From assembly GCA_964599835.1 (NCBI GenBank), contig CAZRHF010000001.1:1-64000 (forward strand): a DNA stretch of 64,000 nucleotides, in the 5' to 3' direction. Source of the DNA: SFWF01 sp964599835 (GTDB taxonomy: Bacteria; Bacillota; Clostridia; Oscillospirales; Acutalibacteraceae). Of the stretch, positions 1 through 8,630 are shown one piece after another. The position numbers were made by a program, and so were the translations under genes. How positions within the stretch are numbered: position 1 is the stretch's first letter; the number at the start of each line of letters is the position of its first letter. The notes under the pieces are model-generated. The model worked only from the letters and a program-made list of their open reading frames with translations. It had not been told where the DNA came from and ran no database searches.

Positions 1-294
1 TATCGCGTCAATGGAAGTGTTTCGTATGAGGTTCTGCCAACCCGAAAGTCTTTCTTCGGTGTTGGTGATGAGGTGTGTAGGTACGTCGCTTGGAGTATCA
101 ACAGGCATAGACCGAACCTTGAAAATATTGAATAATTTTTTATGTATTCCAACACGCTTTTGTCTGAAGAAAAAGGGTCCGGGCGAATCGATAACTGTGA
201 TAAGGGCAATAATAAGCATCGGAACAAGAAGAACGACAATTCCGAGACCTGAAATAACTATGTCCGCAAATCTCTTAAAAAACTTTTTATACAT
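1..294 (-). CDS. Undecaprenyl-phosphate sugar-1-phosphate transferase, partial
   Basis: This is the first 98 codons of a gene that runs off the left edge. The start ATG is at 292-294. The visible part has an N-terminal membrane segment (about residues 11-34), then the polar block SPGPFFFRQKRVG and FKVRSM, which match the start of the bacterial sugar transferase family (PF02397: PglC, WcaJ, the C-terminal domain of WbaP). Such enzymes load a phospho-sugar onto undecaprenyl phosphate at the cytoplasmic membrane face and begin glycan or glycoprotein synthesis. The usual family motif is KFRTM, so KVRSM is a mild variant. It follows the PglD-like acetyltransferase by about 20 bases, as in bacillosamine-type clusters, so both probably act on the same UDP-sugar. 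The catalytic region lies outside the window. Confidence 0.87.
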   Translation of the reverse strand, partial: MYKKFFKRFADIVISGLGIVVLLVPMLIIALITVIDSPGPFFFRQKRVGIHKKLFNIFKVRSMPVDTPSDVPTHLITNTEERLSGWQNLIRNTSIDAI

Positions 295-315
295 AACCTT
301 CTCCAAAAAAATAAA

Positions 316-804
316 TTAGCCGTAAGCAACTATCTTAGTACCGCATTCAACTAAGCTTCCTGCCGATACGGTGGCATTGCAGTCAATGTGGCACCCGTCT
401 TCTATATGCGCATTGTGATTTACAACAGCACCCGCTGAGATAAGACAACCGCGACCGACACAAGCTTCGGTCTGAACGACAGCAAGAGGTTCGATGATTG
501 AGCCCTCCCCTATAGAAGCAGACCGACTGACGTAAGCCTTAGGATGTATCAATACGGGAATTGTATATCCGATCTTTTTAAGCGTTTCAAGCAAGGAAAG
601 CCTTAGCGGAGAATTTCCGATGGCAACGACGGCATGATCGTATACGTCAATTAATCTTTTTGAATCGACGAAAACGCCGACCGTCTTTTCTGATGGATGA
701 TCGTCAAGAAAATCGATCTTCTCATAGCAGTCGAGACTTTCAGCGATTTCATAAACAAGGGCGCCGTATTGACCGGCACCCAAAATAAGAAGATTACTGC
801 TCAT
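316..804 (-). CDS. PglD/NeuD-like sugar O- or N-acetyltransferase
   Basis: A 162-residue protein with the two-part PglD architecture: an N-terminal Rossmann-like sugar-binding domain (GAGQYG at residues 9-14) and, from about residue 86, a left-handed beta-helix of hexapeptide repeats (for example SASIGEG, TEACVGRG, NAHIEDG). The His of NHNAHIEDG sits where the catalytic base of PglD lies. Family members acetylate UDP-amino-sugars or sialic acids with acetyl-CoA in the cytoplasm. The short C-terminus ending near GTKIVAYG is typical of a compact clostridial version, so I do not read it as truncated. It is co-transcribed with the sugar transferase downstream, which suggests it makes that enzyme's substrate. 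The start has GAAGGAAAG about 9 bases upstream. Confidence 0.85.
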   Translation of the reverse strand: MSSNLLILGAGQYGALVYEIAESLDCYEKIDFLDDHPSEKTVGVFVDSKRLIDVYDHAVVAIGNSPLRLSLLETLKKIGYTIPVLIHPKAYVSRSASIGEGSIIEPLAVVQTEACVGRGCLISAGAVVNHNAHIEDGCHIDCNATVSAGSLVECGTKIVAYG

Positions 805-872
805 ATAGCTAACTTTCCTTCGAGAAAATTAGACAACATTATAGCATGTGGTTGGGTGGTTGTCTTCAAGAT

Positions 873-901
873 ATTATACTACATTTAGTATTAAGTGTCA
901 A
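873..901 (-). promoter_or_regulatory. Consensus SigA promoter for the acetyltransferase-sugar transferase operon
   Basis: Read on the minus strand: -35 TTGACA (896-901), a 17-base spacer, and -10 TATAAT (873-878). Both hexamers match the SigA consensus exactly. A second possible extended -10 (TGCTATAAT, 838-846) lies closer to the gene but lacks a good -35. Confidence 0.8.
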
Positions 902-985
902 CCCGAGAATGTCATAATTTGCTGTCACATTTTAGAAAAAACATCGCTAAAATTGGTGATTATCAACAACATTAAAACCAAGAAA

Positions 986-1017
986 AAATCCCCGCAAACA
1001 AGCAATTGCGGGGATTT
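986..1017 (-). terminator. Intrinsic terminator of murC
   Basis: Stem arms AAATCCCCGCAA and TTGCGGGGATTT (12 bp) start just past the murC stop. On the minus strand they are followed by a T-rich tract. Confidence 0.85.
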
Positions 1018-1020
1018 GAA

Positions 1021-2388
1021 CTATTTTCCTGAGATAATATGAGCAATTTTATAAACGTCTCCACCGCCCATAGTAATAACTATATCACCTTTCTTAGCCG
1101 TATTACGAATAGCTTCGCAAGCCTCTGTAAAATCGGCAACGCAAAGACAGTTTTTTATACCTGCGGCAAGGTCCTCGGAAGAAATACCATAGGTATTGAC
1201 CTCGCGGGAACCCATTATCGGAGTTAGAATTACTTCGTCGGCGATATTAAGAGCTTTAATAAAATCGTCCTTTAAGAGAGCCGTGCGAGAAAAAGTAAAT
1301 GGCTGGAATACGGCTATGACTCTGTTATAACTCAGATCATGCGCGGCAGAAAGAGTTGCCGCGATCTCGGTGGGGTGGTGTGCATAGTCGTCAGCAAGCA
1401 TAAAGCCGTCAACCTCACCGTAAAACTCAAATCGGCGACCGGCTCCCCTGAATTCTTCAATTGCCGATTTTATTCCTTCGGGTGAAACACCAAGATGATC
1501 ACACACGGCAATAGCGGCAAGGGCGTTAAGAACGTTGTGACGACCCGGTACCTTAAGGTCGAATTCACAAAGCAGTTTATCTCCTTTATAAGCCTCGAAA
1601 CAAAAACCAAACTTTGAGGGACGAAGGTTTTCGGCTGTGTAATTATTACCTTTATTCAAACCTAAGGTAATTATTTCTGCGTTAATATCAGCGACGGCAT
1701 CGGCTACAAGGGGATCGTCTCCGTTACAGAAAGCAAGCTTTGACATAGAAACAAAACTTCTGAAAGAAGCGACAAGATTTTCCATCGTCTTAAAATAGTC
1801 AAGATGGTCGTTATCAATGTTGAGCAGGACACTTATATCGGGGGACATCTCAAGGAACGTATTAACAAACTCACAGGATTCGCAAACAAGTATATCGCTG
1901 CTTCCGCAAATTCCGTTAGAATTGATTATCGGGAGTTTTCCTCCTATAACCGCCGAAGGTTCCATCTTGTTTAAATAAAGAATTTGTGTTATCATAGAGG
2001 AAGTGGTGGTCTTGCCGTGAGTACCGCACACTCCTATAACGTTATCGTAATGACGGGTAAGCGCTCCAAGCAGTTTAGAACGTTCCATAGTGGGTATTCC
2101 GAGACGTGCGGCCTCTACCCTTTCGGGATTATCTTCTGCGATAGCGGCGGAATAGACCACCAGCTCCGCGCCCTCTACGTTAGAAGGGTTATGACCCATA
2201 AACACCTTTATACCAAGAGCTTTGATCCTGTTGAGAGTATCGCCCTCATTATTATCTGAGCCGGTGAGGATATAACCCTTAGAGTGAAGGATCTCCGCCA
2301 AGGGGCACATACCCGAACCGCCGATTCCTATCATATGGACCCTGCTTATTCCTGTAAGAAGCAGATCGGTTGAACGTAATTCTTTCAT
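1021..2388 (-). CDS. murC: UDP-N-acetylmuramate--L-alanine ligase (MurC)
   Basis: A cytoplasmic Mur ligase that adds L-alanine to UDP-MurNAc with ATP, the first step of the peptidoglycan stem peptide. Seen: the N-terminal glycine-rich UDP-binding loop (HMIGIGGSGM), the ATP P-loop GTHGKTTT near residue 127, the metal/ATP region NIDNDHLDY, and the C-terminal DDYAHHPTE motif. At 455 residues it has the usual MurC length. The frame is open 14 codons further upstream, but I chose the ATG at 2386-2388 because GAGGT lies 6 bases before it and the next residues (MKELRS) fit MurC N-termini. It is divergent from cca and transcribed alone, with its own terminator. Confidence 0.96.
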   Translation of the reverse strand: MKELRSTDLLLTGISRVHMIGIGGSGMCPLAEILHSKGYILTGSDNNEGDTLNRIKALGIKVFMGHNPSNVEGAELVVYSAAIAEDNPERVEAARLGIPTMERSKLLGALTRHYDNVIGVCGTHGKTTTSSMITQILYLNKMEPSAVIGGKLPIINSNGICGSSDILVCESCEFVNTFLEMSPDISVLLNIDNDHLDYFKTMENLVASFRSFVSMSKLAFCNGDDPLVADAVADINAEIITLGLNKGNNYTAENLRPSKFGFCFEAYKGDKLLCEFDLKVPGRHNVLNALAAIAVCDHLGVSPEGIKSAIEEFRGAGRRFEFYGEVDGFMLADDYAHHPTEIAATLSAAHDLSYNRVIAVFQPFTFSRTALLKDDFIKALNIADEVILTPIMGSREVNTYGISSEDLAAGIKNCLCVADFTEACEAIRNTAKKGDIVITMGGGDVYKIAHIISGK

Positions 2389-2419
2389 AACAGTACCTCG
2401 AAAAATTTTCTTACCTACT

Positions 2420-2449
2420 ATTATACCCATTTTTTTAAAAAAATAAACA
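2420..2449 (-). promoter_or_regulatory. Likely murC promoter
   Basis: On the minus strand a perfect -10 TATAAT (2420-2425) lies about 30 bases before the murC start. The best -35 is TGTTTA (2444-2449) at 18 bases, a weak match, in a very AT-rich divergent region. Confidence 0.4.
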
Positions 2450-2472
2450 CTTTTTTGTTTTGGAGAGCATAA

Positions 2473-3645
2473 ATGTTAAAGTTTCCGTCCTACTCATTAA
2501 AATGCCTGAACACTCTTAAAGAAAACGGATATGAAGCCTTCTTTGTAGGAGGCTGTGTTCGTGATGCGTTGCTGGGCAGAAGCTACGACGATGTCGACAT
2601 AACAACAAACGCAACTCCGGACAAGGTAACGGAATTATTCGAGCACACGGTACCTACCGGCATAAAACACGGTACCGTGACCGTTATCATTGATAATAAT
2701 AACATCGAGGTCACCACCTACCGAACCGAAGAATCCTACAGTGATTCGAGACATCCGGACAAGGTAAATTTCGTAACTGATCTTGAGGACGATCTTTCAC
2801 GTCGCGATTTTACAGTTAACGCACTTGCATACGACCCGAGCTTAGGAATTACCGATCTTTTCAGGGGAATTGACGACCTCAACTCAGGTATTATAAGGGC
2901 TGTCGGAGATCCGCAAAAGCGATTTTCCGAAGATTCTCTCCGAATTCTCCGCGCTTTCAGGTTTTCCTCTGTTCTCGGTATGAGTATAGAGGAAAGCACC
3001 AAAACCGCCGCTTTTAAACTTGGACATCTTGTTGAACGCGTAAGCGGCGAACGGGTACTTTCAGAGCTAATTAAGCTTTGCGCAGGAAAAATTCAGTCGT
3101 CGTTTATCGACTTTATAAATACCGGCGCGTTAAGCTGTTTCGGAATATCTGATATCGACCCCGAATTATGTCCTTTTAAGGATATATACCCCCTAAAAAG
3201 CGACCCGCTCACCAAAACTGCGATTTTCATTTCGCTTACAAAGCATAACACTCCTATGATCAAATCCACCCTCAAGCCCTCTTCTGCCCTTTTGAAGTTG
3301 GTTGAATTTTTTGATACGGTCACAGAGAAAAGCCTCGTGTTAGCGAGTCGCGCCGATATTAAGAGGGCGCTTAATAAACACTCTAAACCGCTGCTGATTG
3401 CGTATATCAGCAGACTCTCCCTTTGTGACAAAACTGCTTCAGCAAGATTATCAAAAGAGATCGAAGATATTGAAAGGCTTTCGGAGCCTTACAGCATAAG
3501 TCACCTGCGCATCAGCGGTGACGACCTAAAAGCTGTTGGTGCAGAGGGTAAAGAGATCGGGGCTTTGTTAAACAAAGCACTCGAAGCTGTGATAGTTGAT
3601 CCTGCGAGAAACGATAAAGAAACCTTGCTTAAAATACTGCTTTGA
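2473..3645 (+). CDS. cca: CCA tRNA nucleotidyltransferase
   Basis: Adds or repairs the 3' CCA end of tRNAs using CTP and ATP. The 390-residue protein starts with the class II nucleotidyltransferase head: GGCVRDALLG at residues 26-35, the catalytic DxD of YDDVDITT (D40, D42), the motif EESYSDSRHPD, and RRDFTVNALAYD near residue 112 for base selection. The RNA-binding head domain with FSEDSLRILRAFRF follows. The C-terminal region lacks a clear HD phosphohydrolase motif, so it looks like the clostridial/Bacillus type rather than the E. coli type. GGAGA lies upstream of the ATG. The same fold occurs in poly(A) polymerase, but gram-positive members of this length are CCA enzymes. Confidence 0.93.
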   Translation: MLKFPSYSLKCLNTLKENGYEAFFVGGCVRDALLGRSYDDVDITTNATPDKVTELFEHTVPTGIKHGTVTVIIDNNNIEVTTYRTEESYSDSRHPDKVNFVTDLEDDLSRRDFTVNALAYDPSLGITDLFRGIDDLNSGIIRAVGDPQKRFSEDSLRILRAFRFSSVLGMSIEESTKTAAFKLGHLVERVSGERVLSELIKLCAGKIQSSFIDFINTGALSCFGISDIDPELCPFKDIYPLKSDPLTKTAIFISLTKHNTPMIKSTLKPSSALLKLVEFFDTVTEKSLVLASRADIKRALNKHSKPLLIAYISRLSLCDKTASARLSKEIEDIERLSEPYSISHLRISGDDLKAVGAEGKEIGALLNKALEAVIVDPARNDKETLLKILL

Positions 3646-3650
3646 TAACT

Positions 3651-3678
3651 CACAATTCCTTCTGTAATTCATAAAATA
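3651..3678 (+). promoter_or_regulatory. Candidate mother-cell (SigK/SigE-type) promoter for dpaAB
   Basis: CATAAAATA at 3670-3678 fits the SigK -10 pattern CATAnnnTA. An AC dinucleotide at 3652-3653 (CACA) lies 16 bases upstream, where the SigK -35 is expected. No SigA-like pair was seen in the 65 bases between cca and dpaA. dpaAB is SigK-controlled in Bacillus (established). The assignment here is inference from a short, AT-rich motif. Confidence 0.35.
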
Positions 3679-3710
3679 TAGTATACAAATCAAATTAACC
3701 GGTGATTCAT

Positions 3711-4529
3711 ATGAAAATTTGCGTTATCGGAAGTTCAAAAAGACACGATGCTTTATTAGAATTATTCAAGGAAACCAATAATAACGTAACTGTATACGGC
3801 AAGTACGAGCAGATTCCCGAAAAAATTACTGCCGAATGTATCGTTTTTCCGATTCCGACTATTAAAAACGGTCGTTTAAACATAGTAAATGCTCCTGAAG
3901 ACGTGCTACCCGAAGATATCGTGAAGCGAAACTGCAAAGCGGGTCTGTATATCACCTGCGGTCATAATCCTCCGACAGGTATGTTCGTGGATATTTCCGA
4001 TAGGGATGATTTCGCATATCTGAACGCCGTCCCTACAGCAGAAGGCGCAGTTAAGCTGGCGATAGATGCCTCCGACGTCTCCGTATCCGAGCAAAAAATG
4101 CTGGTACTCGGTTTTGGCAGAGTAGGAAAAATTCTTGCACAGAAACTAAAAGGGCTTGGATGCGCAGTTACGGTTGGAGCACGAAGTCTGAGAGACCTGT
4201 CTTATGCCGAAGCACTCGGATTAAACACCGTTAAGATATCAGAGCTAAATAATACAATTAATATCTATGATACTGTTTTTCAGACCGTACCCGCAAGAAT
4301 TCTTGATGAAAAACTTCTGAAAATGCTCCGTAATGACTGCGTAGTTATCGAGCTTTCGTCTGCAATGAAGGGCACAGATACCGACTTTGCAAAAAAAATG
4401 GGTCTTACGATCATAAACGCCGGTGCTCTTCCCGAAAAGACGGCGCCTGTTACTGCGGGACGGATCTGGGGCAAAACCTTACTTTCGGTTATCGCTGAAT
4501 ATTCAGCCGTGAACGGCGGTGAAGGATAA
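3711..4529 (+). CDS. dpaA: Dipicolinate synthase subunit A (DpaA/SpoVFA)
   Basis: With DpaB it converts dihydroxytetrahydrodipicolinate from the lysine pathway to dipicolinic acid, the major spore-core solute. Seen: an N-terminal alpha/beta domain (MKICVIGSSKRHDALLE), then a central NAD(P)-binding Rossmann motif GFGRVGKILAQ near residue 135, and the family-like C-terminus with GALPEKTAPVTAGRI. Length is 272 residues. The frame could start at the GTG at 3702, but GGTGA at 3701-3705 sits as a ribosome site 5 bases before the ATG at 3711, and MKICVIG is the natural family start. The stop overlaps the dpaB start by one base (TAATG), so the two are translationally coupled. It marks the organism as an endospore former. 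Confidence 0.92.
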   Translation: MKICVIGSSKRHDALLELFKETNNNVTVYGKYEQIPEKITAECIVFPIPTIKNGRLNIVNAPEDVLPEDIVKRNCKAGLYITCGHNPPTGMFVDISDRDDFAYLNAVPTAEGAVKLAIDASDVSVSEQKMLVLGFGRVGKILAQKLKGLGCAVTVGARSLRDLSYAEALGLNTVKISELNNTINIYDTVFQTVPARILDEKLLKMLRNDCVVIELSSAMKGTDTDFAKKMGLTIINAGALPEKTAPVTAGRIWGKTLLSVIAEYSAVNGGEG

Positions 4530-5101
4530 TGAGCAAAGGTAATATCGGTTTTGCTGTTTGTGGCTCTTTTTGCACCCTGCAAAAGACCTTGGCAGCGGCG
4601 AAAGAACTTGTACTAAGCGGCTATAGTCTGACTCCTATCCTCTCCCCTATCGTTTATACCACCGATACGAGATTCATCAAAGCTGATGATTTTAAATCAC
4701 AGATAGAAGAAATATGCGGAAGGAAAGCGATCCTAACCATCGCTCAAGCTGAGCCAATAGGACCGAAAAAGCCGTTTGATGCTTTAGCGGTATGTCCATG
4801 TACAGGAAATACTTTGGCAAAACTGGCCTACGGCATAACCGATACTTCGGTGACAATGGCGGTCAAGGCACATATCAGAAACAATCTTCCGACGATCATA
4901 GCAATTTCGACCAATGATGCTCTCGGAGCAGCGGCAAAAAACCTGGGACATCTGCTTAACACAAGGAACTATTACTTCGTCCCTTTCAGACAGGATGACC
5001 CTCTTACGAAGGAAAGATCAATGATTGCCGATTTTTCTTTGCTTGAAAAAACTATAGAAAATGCTTTGGAGTCCAAGCAGATCAGACCTATAATCCTATA
5101 A
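4529..5101 (+). CDS. dpaB: Dipicolinate synthase subunit B (DpaB/SpoVFB)
   Basis: The flavoprotein partner of DpaA in dipicolinate synthesis in the mother cell. The 190-residue protein has the flavoprotein (UbiX/Dfp-like) fold: an N-terminal GFAVCGSFCTLQKTL strand-loop-helix and the phosphate/flavin-binding CPCTGNTLAKLAYGITD near residue 90, a hallmark of this subunit. The conserved internal TNDALGAAAKNLG follows. It overlaps dpaA by one base and is followed at once by a strong bidirectional terminator. Length and order match SpoVFA-SpoVFB of Bacillus and other spore formers. Confidence 0.93.
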   Translation: MSKGNIGFAVCGSFCTLQKTLAAAKELVLSGYSLTPILSPIVYTTDTRFIKADDFKSQIEEICGRKAILTIAQAEPIGPKKPFDALAVCPCTGNTLAKLAYGITDTSVTMAVKAHIRNNLPTIIAISTNDALGAAAKNLGHLLNTRNYYFVPFRQDDPLTKERSMIADFSLLEKTIENALESKQIRPIIL

Positions 5102-5136
5102 GAAAAAACTTCCCGATTATCGGGAAGTTTTTTCTT
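5100..5136. terminator. Bidirectional terminator between dpaB and addA
   Basis: A near-perfect inverted repeat with an 18-base arm on each side (5100-5117 and 5119-5136). The core is CTTCCCGAT/ATCGGGAAG, flanked by A-runs on the left and T-runs on the right, so it can end transcripts from both convergent operons. Confidence 0.88.
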
Positions 5137-8100
5137 ATAATTTTATTGTTTTTCCGAGTGCAAAAGAATATATAAGAAGCTCTTTTACGGGAAGCTTCAA
5201 CAGCTTCGAACAGGCCTTTGCGTAGATTTCAAGCTGTTGCTTATAGGCCGATACAAGATCTTCTTCATTCTTGTTTCGGTCTGTTTTAAAGTCCAGAATG
5301 ACGATTTCACCTTGTTCTACAAATAATAGGTCGACCGAGCCTTGTACAACCACCATTTCGTTGGCAAAAGCCTTATCGATCGTTGGGTCAAGCACGGTTG
5401 CGGGAAATTCTGAAAGAAAACGCATTTCTCTTTTAAGCATATCAGCCTTCCCGATTCGTCCGAAAAGCTCCGATCTGAAAAATTCGGCAATAACGTTCCT
5501 GTCGAGTGCTTCGTACTCACCTTCGGAAATATACATATACTCGTACAGCCGTTCAAGCTCTGCATCAATATCCTCTGAGGCAGAAAAATCAAAGTGCTGA
5601 AGCACCTTATGCACCGCAGTACCTCTTTCCGCAGAGGACAAGCCCTTTTCCTGGAGAAAAGCAGGACGCGAAGAAAACAGATAATCCTCTTTATCGGCCT
5701 TGTGGACTATGTCGGTTACCGATGATTTAGATTGAAGACCGATAATATCTCTATACGGATATTCAAACCTATAGCCCTTCTTAAGAGACCCGACCGCCTC
5801 AGCGTCCGGCTCCGGCTTTTGTCTTTCGGTCTTTGGAGCCGTGGGAACGGTAACCTCTTTATGAATCTTTATAAACCCGTTTCCCTCTCCTGAGAGCATA
5901 ACATCTGTATAACCGTCAAGCATATAGGATTCCATTATCCAGTCCGCATAGCATTTGCTTCGTCTGAAAACCGAATAAGGTAATTTATCCTTTGCCTCCG
6001 CTCTTTCAAGCAGGATCTGCTTGTCGCTGATTTCCTTGAAGAGATCATTATATGAGGAAAAGGTAATAAGTTTTTCTTCGGCACGGGTAAGAGCGACGTA
6101 AAAGACTCTGAGTTCTTCGGCGTAAAGTTCTTTTGCTTCCTCATAAGACATTATGCTTCTGACAATATTTTTATCTATTGCCTTTCCGTTTTGGTCAAAC
6201 ATTTTGAAGGAGAACCCGTGAGGCTCATTTATAATTACTCTGCCATAGGTATCACTCTTATTAAACTGATTAGAGCAATTGGCGACAATACATACCGGGA
6301 ACTGAAGGCCCTTTGAACCGTGAATCGACATAATCGTTACGGCATTTCCGCCCGATGACGCGACTGAAAAATCTTTATTCGTAAGAGATTCGAAGTATTT
6401 CAAAAATGCGCGCAGATCTTTTCGGCTTTCTTTTTCAAAAGAAGTTGAGAGGCTTTGCAGATAAAGCAGATTCTGACGCCTGCTCTCCCCTTCCTCGGAT
6501 ATTGACACCATACTAAGCAAACCTGTTTCTTCAAAGATATCAGAAATCAGAGAAGCAATAGATGACATTGATACCTTTCTTCTCAGTCTTGCGAAAGTAT
6601 CTACAAAATACCTAACGTTCTCATTTCCCTCTTTATATGCCGCAAGTATCGCTGAATAGTAGCTTCTTCCTTTATGCTCCGCACGGATAACTGCTAATTC
6701 TTCCATAGTAATGCCGAACATCGGAGAGGTAAGGACCGTAAGGATGGCAATATTATCCGAAGGATTATTTATCACCTTGAGCATCGAAACCAAGGTATTT
6801 ACCTCATCTGACTCAAGCCCATCGGAAGCGGCAAGTGTAACCGGAATTCCGTTATCCTTAAGGGCTTTCGCATAGATCGCTCCCTTTTCATGAAGACTTC
6901 TGAGCAGAATGGTAACATCCTTATACTCGGCACGGCGCAAGCCGTTTTCATCCTTTAAAAAGGGCGGTCTGTTAACAATATCGACAATCGTATCGGCAAC
7001 AGCCTGTGCCTCGGCATAACGCTTGTTTTCAAAGGCTCCATCTGCATTTATCGAGTTAAAATCAAGAAAATGTGACTCTATCTTACTCTCGGCATTATCA
7101 GGATATTCTGCTTTCGAAACCAGTTCTTCTCTACTGTCATACTCGAAGCCTGAATTATCGGTATAAAGTATTCTTTTAAAGATGGAATTAATGTAATCGC
7201 AAACCTCTTTGCGGCTTCTGAAATTACAACCAAGATCTATTCTCAGGGTCTGATCGTCAGATACACGCTCCTCGTCAAATAGTGCATTCTCTTTTTTTCG
7301 AAGGAAATTTGTTGGGTTGGCGCCACGGAATTTATAGATGCACTGCTTCATATCTCCGACGCAAAACAGCTTTTCAGAGAGGCTTGACAAAAAATGAAAC
7401 AGAGTATCCTGTAAAGTGTTGGTATCCTGATATTCGTCGACAAGAACTGCCTCGAACTGCTCGGCAAAGGAATCGGCAAAAGAAGATCTAACAATTTGAC
7501 CGTCCTTTACCTCCGCAAGCAGAGAAAGCGCGGTCTGTTCTGCGGTAAGGAATGTTATAAGTCCGCGTTCGTTAAGAATTTCAGAGACCTTTTCTCCGTA
7601 CTCTTTCACAAGACTTATTATTTTCTTAACAAAAGGAAGCTCGGCAGTAAATTCAGCCGTCGTTTCGTTTTTGGTGCAGTATACAAGCGAAGATACCGAT
7701 GAAAGCTTCTTTTTACCCGAATCTCTAAGTTTGACAGAGGCGTCAACAATGGCCGTTCTTTCGTCCTTAGAGAGGTTTTTGCATTTTGGCGGATCAAGCT
7801 TTCCGACATAACCGAAAACAGCGTCCCAGTCACGTTTCTTGCAGATTTCGATCAGTTCCTCGGAAAAGGAAAGAAAATACTCGTAGTTAGCAGAGTATTT
7901 TTCATAAGCCGAAGGCATTGTTTCAAGCAGAGAAAGTGCCTCTTTAAACTCAAGCCAGGCGTCGACGGCAAAGGTTTCTGCAACCTGAACTGCCTGATCG
8001 CACCAATCGGTACTAAGCCCTTTGGAGTGATCCTCATAGCTTCTGACAATACCGTCAAGCCAGTTATCGGGAAACGGTATATGCTGACTGTATTCGTATA

Positions 8101-8629
8101 TTTTAAATACACATTCTCTCAGTTCCTCATCATCACGCTTCTCACCGAATGCTTCAAGCAGAGCTAAAAATTCTTTATCATTATTATCAAAATGTTTGTT
8201 AAAGACAGAAGAAAGTGCAAAATTGTATACCGAATTTAGCGTGGCCTTATCTGCTATCTTGAAGGATGGTTCCAAGCCGGTAAGTTCAAAATTTTCTCTG
8301 ATAAAATCGATGCAAAAGGAGTCGATAGTACATATCTTGGCGTTACTCAGCAATATTTTTTGCCGCTGCAGATAGCCGTCGTTCGGGTTCTTATCAAACT
8401 CGGCTGAAAGGCGTTTATCGATTCTATAACGTAATTCTGCCGCCGCGGCATTTGTATACGTAACGATAAGAAGCTTATCGGCAGAAATGGGATTGCTCTT
8501 ATCTGAAAGGAGCTTTGCAACCCGTTCAACAAGTACCGCAGTCTTTCCCGAACCTGCGGCGGCTGATACGATAATACTTCCTTTTTTATCTATCGCAAGC
8601 CCCTGCTCATAGGTAGGAACAAATGCCAT
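5135..8629 (-). CDS. addA: ATP-dependent helicase/nuclease subunit A (AddA)
   Basis: The UvrD-like helicase and nuclease subunit of AddAB, which resects double-strand breaks for RecA. Seen over 1164 residues: Walker A SAAAGSGKT (22-30), motif II VDEYQDTN with the following helicase motifs, GSKGLQFPV, motif VI FYVALTRAEEKL, and a C-terminal RecB-type nuclease with VDLLF, ILDFKTDR and YKQQLEIYAKA (active-site D, D-x-K and the Q-x3-Y motif). Length is slightly below the usual 1200-1250. It lies one base after addB, the usual addB-addA order, and shares the dpaB terminator. Confidence 0.96.
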   Translation of the reverse strand: MAFVPTYEQGLAIDKKGSIIVSAAAGSGKTAVLVERVAKLLSDKSNPISADKLLIVTYTNAAAAELRYRIDKRLSAEFDKNPNDGYLQRQKILLSNAKICTIDSFCIDFIRENFELTGLEPSFKIADKATLNSVYNFALSSVFNKHFDNNDKEFLALLEAFGEKRDDEELRECVFKIYEYSQHIPFPDNWLDGIVRSYEDHSKGLSTDWCDQAVQVAETFAVDAWLEFKEALSLLETMPSAYEKYSANYEYFLSFSEELIEICKKRDWDAVFGYVGKLDPPKCKNLSKDERTAIVDASVKLRDSGKKKLSSVSSLVYCTKNETTAEFTAELPFVKKIISLVKEYGEKVSEILNERGLITFLTAEQTALSLLAEVKDGQIVRSSFADSFAEQFEAVLVDEYQDTNTLQDTLFHFLSSLSEKLFCVGDMKQCIYKFRGANPTNFLRKKENALFDEERVSDDQTLRIDLGCNFRSRKEVCDYINSIFKRILYTDNSGFEYDSREELVSKAEYPDNAESKIESHFLDFNSINADGAFENKRYAEAQAVADTIVDIVNRPPFLKDENGLRRAEYKDVTILLRSLHEKGAIYAKALKDNGIPVTLAASDGLESDEVNTLVSMLKVINNPSDNIAILTVLTSPMFGITMEELAVIRAEHKGRSYYSAILAAYKEGNENVRYFVDTFARLRRKVSMSSIASLISDIFEETGLLSMVSISEEGESRRQNLLYLQSLSTSFEKESRKDLRAFLKYFESLTNKDFSVASSGGNAVTIMSIHGSKGLQFPVCIVANCSNQFNKSDTYGRVIINEPHGFSFKMFDQNGKAIDKNIVRSIMSYEEAKELYAEELRVFYVALTRAEEKLITFSSYNDLFKEISDKQILLERAEAKDKLPYSVFRRSKCYADWIMESYMLDGYTDVMLSGEGNGFIKIHKEVTVPTAPKTERQKPEPDAEAVGSLKKGYRFEYPYRDIIGLQSKSSVTDIVHKADKEDYLFSSRPAFLQEKGLSSAERGTAVHKVLQHFDFSASEDIDAELERLYEYMYISEGEYEALDRNVIAEFFRSELFGRIGKADMLKREMRFLSEFPATVLDPTIDKAFANEMVVVQGSVDLLFVEQGEIVILDFKTDRNKNEEDLVSAYKQQLEIYAKACSKLLKLPVKELLIYSFALGKTIKL

Positions 8630-8630
8630 A

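Noticed and set aside
316..804. Possible truncation of the PglD-like acetyltransferase
   Set aside because: The short form ending in G-T-K-x-x-x-G is a usual compact variant and the stop is followed normally by the next gene.
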